Positions 6,523 through 6,755 of a stretch of DNA of 6,755 bases are shown piece after piece. The translations under genes were made by a program, and so were the position numbers. The notes below the pieces were generated by a model. The model worked only from the letters and a program-made list of their open reading frames with translations. It searched no databases and was not told where the DNA came from. Source of the DNA: Candidatus Aegiribacteria sp. (GTDB lineage Bacteria > Fermentibacterota > Fermentibacteria > Fermentibacterales > Fermentibacteraceae); contig JAIOSX010000058.1 of the NCBI GenBank assembly GCA_021107345.1, positions 1 to 6,755 of the forward strand. The letters run 5' to 3'. Position 1 is the stretch's first letter; each line of letters begins with the position of its first letter.

Positions 6523-6755
6523 CTACTCAGAGAACTGAACAACCGGCTTCTTCTTTCTATTACTCGTCATGTTTCCTGCAGTGGCAGTAGCGATCTGCTG
6601 TCCCATCAGGCTGTTCATGGGATAAATGATAACCATAGAACTCTCTTCCTTTGATATATCAAGCAGAGCCTGTGTCTGCCTTAATTCCATGGCATTGGGC
6701 TGAAGAGCAAGTAATTCCGAAGCCTCTTTCAGGGATGTAGCTACAGCCTTCTCTG
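6523..6755 (-). CDS. SPFH/Band 7 (stomatin/slipin-like) protein, C-terminal end only
   Basis: The minus strand is open from the right edge to a TAG at 6525-6523, giving the last 77 residues of a protein. It reads EKAVATSLKEASELLALQP, then an MELRQTQALLDIS helix, then SSMVIIYPMNSLMG, and a basic tail (SNRKKKPVVQFSE). Slipins and stomatins end the same way after the SPFH domain: an alanine-rich helix, a P-x-A-x-x-LR-x-xQ-x-L helix, and a short hydrophobic strand with a proline. Such proteins form membrane-bound oligomers and are often encoded next to an NfeD-like protein. The SPFH domain and membrane anchor would lie to the right of the window. It ends 28 bases from the Nudix stop, and no convincing terminator is seen between them. 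Confidence 0.72.
   Translation of the reverse strand, partial: EKAVATSLKEASELLALQPNAMELRQTQALLDISKEESSMVIIYPMNSLMGQQIATATAGNMTSNRKKKPVVQFSE

Noticed and set aside
6495..6540. Possible terminator between the Nudix and SPFH genes (GTTCT and AGAAC, 5-base stem)
   Set aside because: The stem is short, the loop is 10 bases, and no T run follows on either strand.

Overview
The window reads as bacterial chromosome from the FCB superphylum, that is, an organism with a type IX secretion system (T9SS). The main evidence is that two different secreted cysteine peptidases end in T9SS-type C-terminal sorting domains. The mix of T9SS tails, a golvesin/Xly-like domain and a legumain-like C13 peptidase would suit Candidatus Fermentibacteria (Hyd24-12) or a related uncultured lineage. 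That placement is inference; no marker gene is present.

Layout, left to right. (1) Positions 1-1493, plus strand: the 3' part of a gene for a C39-like peptidase followed by a golvesin-like domain and a T9SS tail. Its N-terminus lies outside the window. (2) Positions 1509-2432, plus: a ten-helix DMT/EamA-type permease. Its first helix is encoded upstream of the first ATG, so translation probably starts at an unusual CTG. (3) Positions 2429-3802, plus: a MATE-family exporter that overlaps the permease stop codon by four bases. These three look like one operon. (4) A clear sigma-70-like promoter at 3818-3846 drives a C13 (legumain/caspase-like) peptidase that starts at 3896. Its reading frame breaks at about 5101, so the catalytic domain (to 5146) and the T9SS tail (to 5454) are now in different frames. 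(5) A hairpin terminator at 5478-5505 lies between convergent genes and could serve both. (6) Positions 5521-5976, minus: a small thioredoxin-fold probable lipoprotein. (7) Positions 6069-6494, plus: a Nudix hydrolase of ADP-ribose pyrophosphatase type, divergent from the thioredoxin gene. (8) Positions 6523-6755, minus: the C-terminal end of a stomatin/slipin-like SPFH protein that runs off the right edge.

How the genes may work together. The left half combines two secreted cysteine peptidases of unrelated folds with two small-molecule exporters or permeases. Extracellular protein degradation with transport of products, or processing and export of a secreted compound, are both possible; the sequence does not decide between them. 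The right half looks like housekeeping: redox, nucleotide clean-up and membrane-domain functions. No RNA genes, CRISPR arrays, insertion sequences or phage genes were seen, and no gene-free stretch exceeds 100 bases. The observations most worth checking are the frameshift that separates the C13 peptidase from its sorting tail and the missing standard start codon of the permease.
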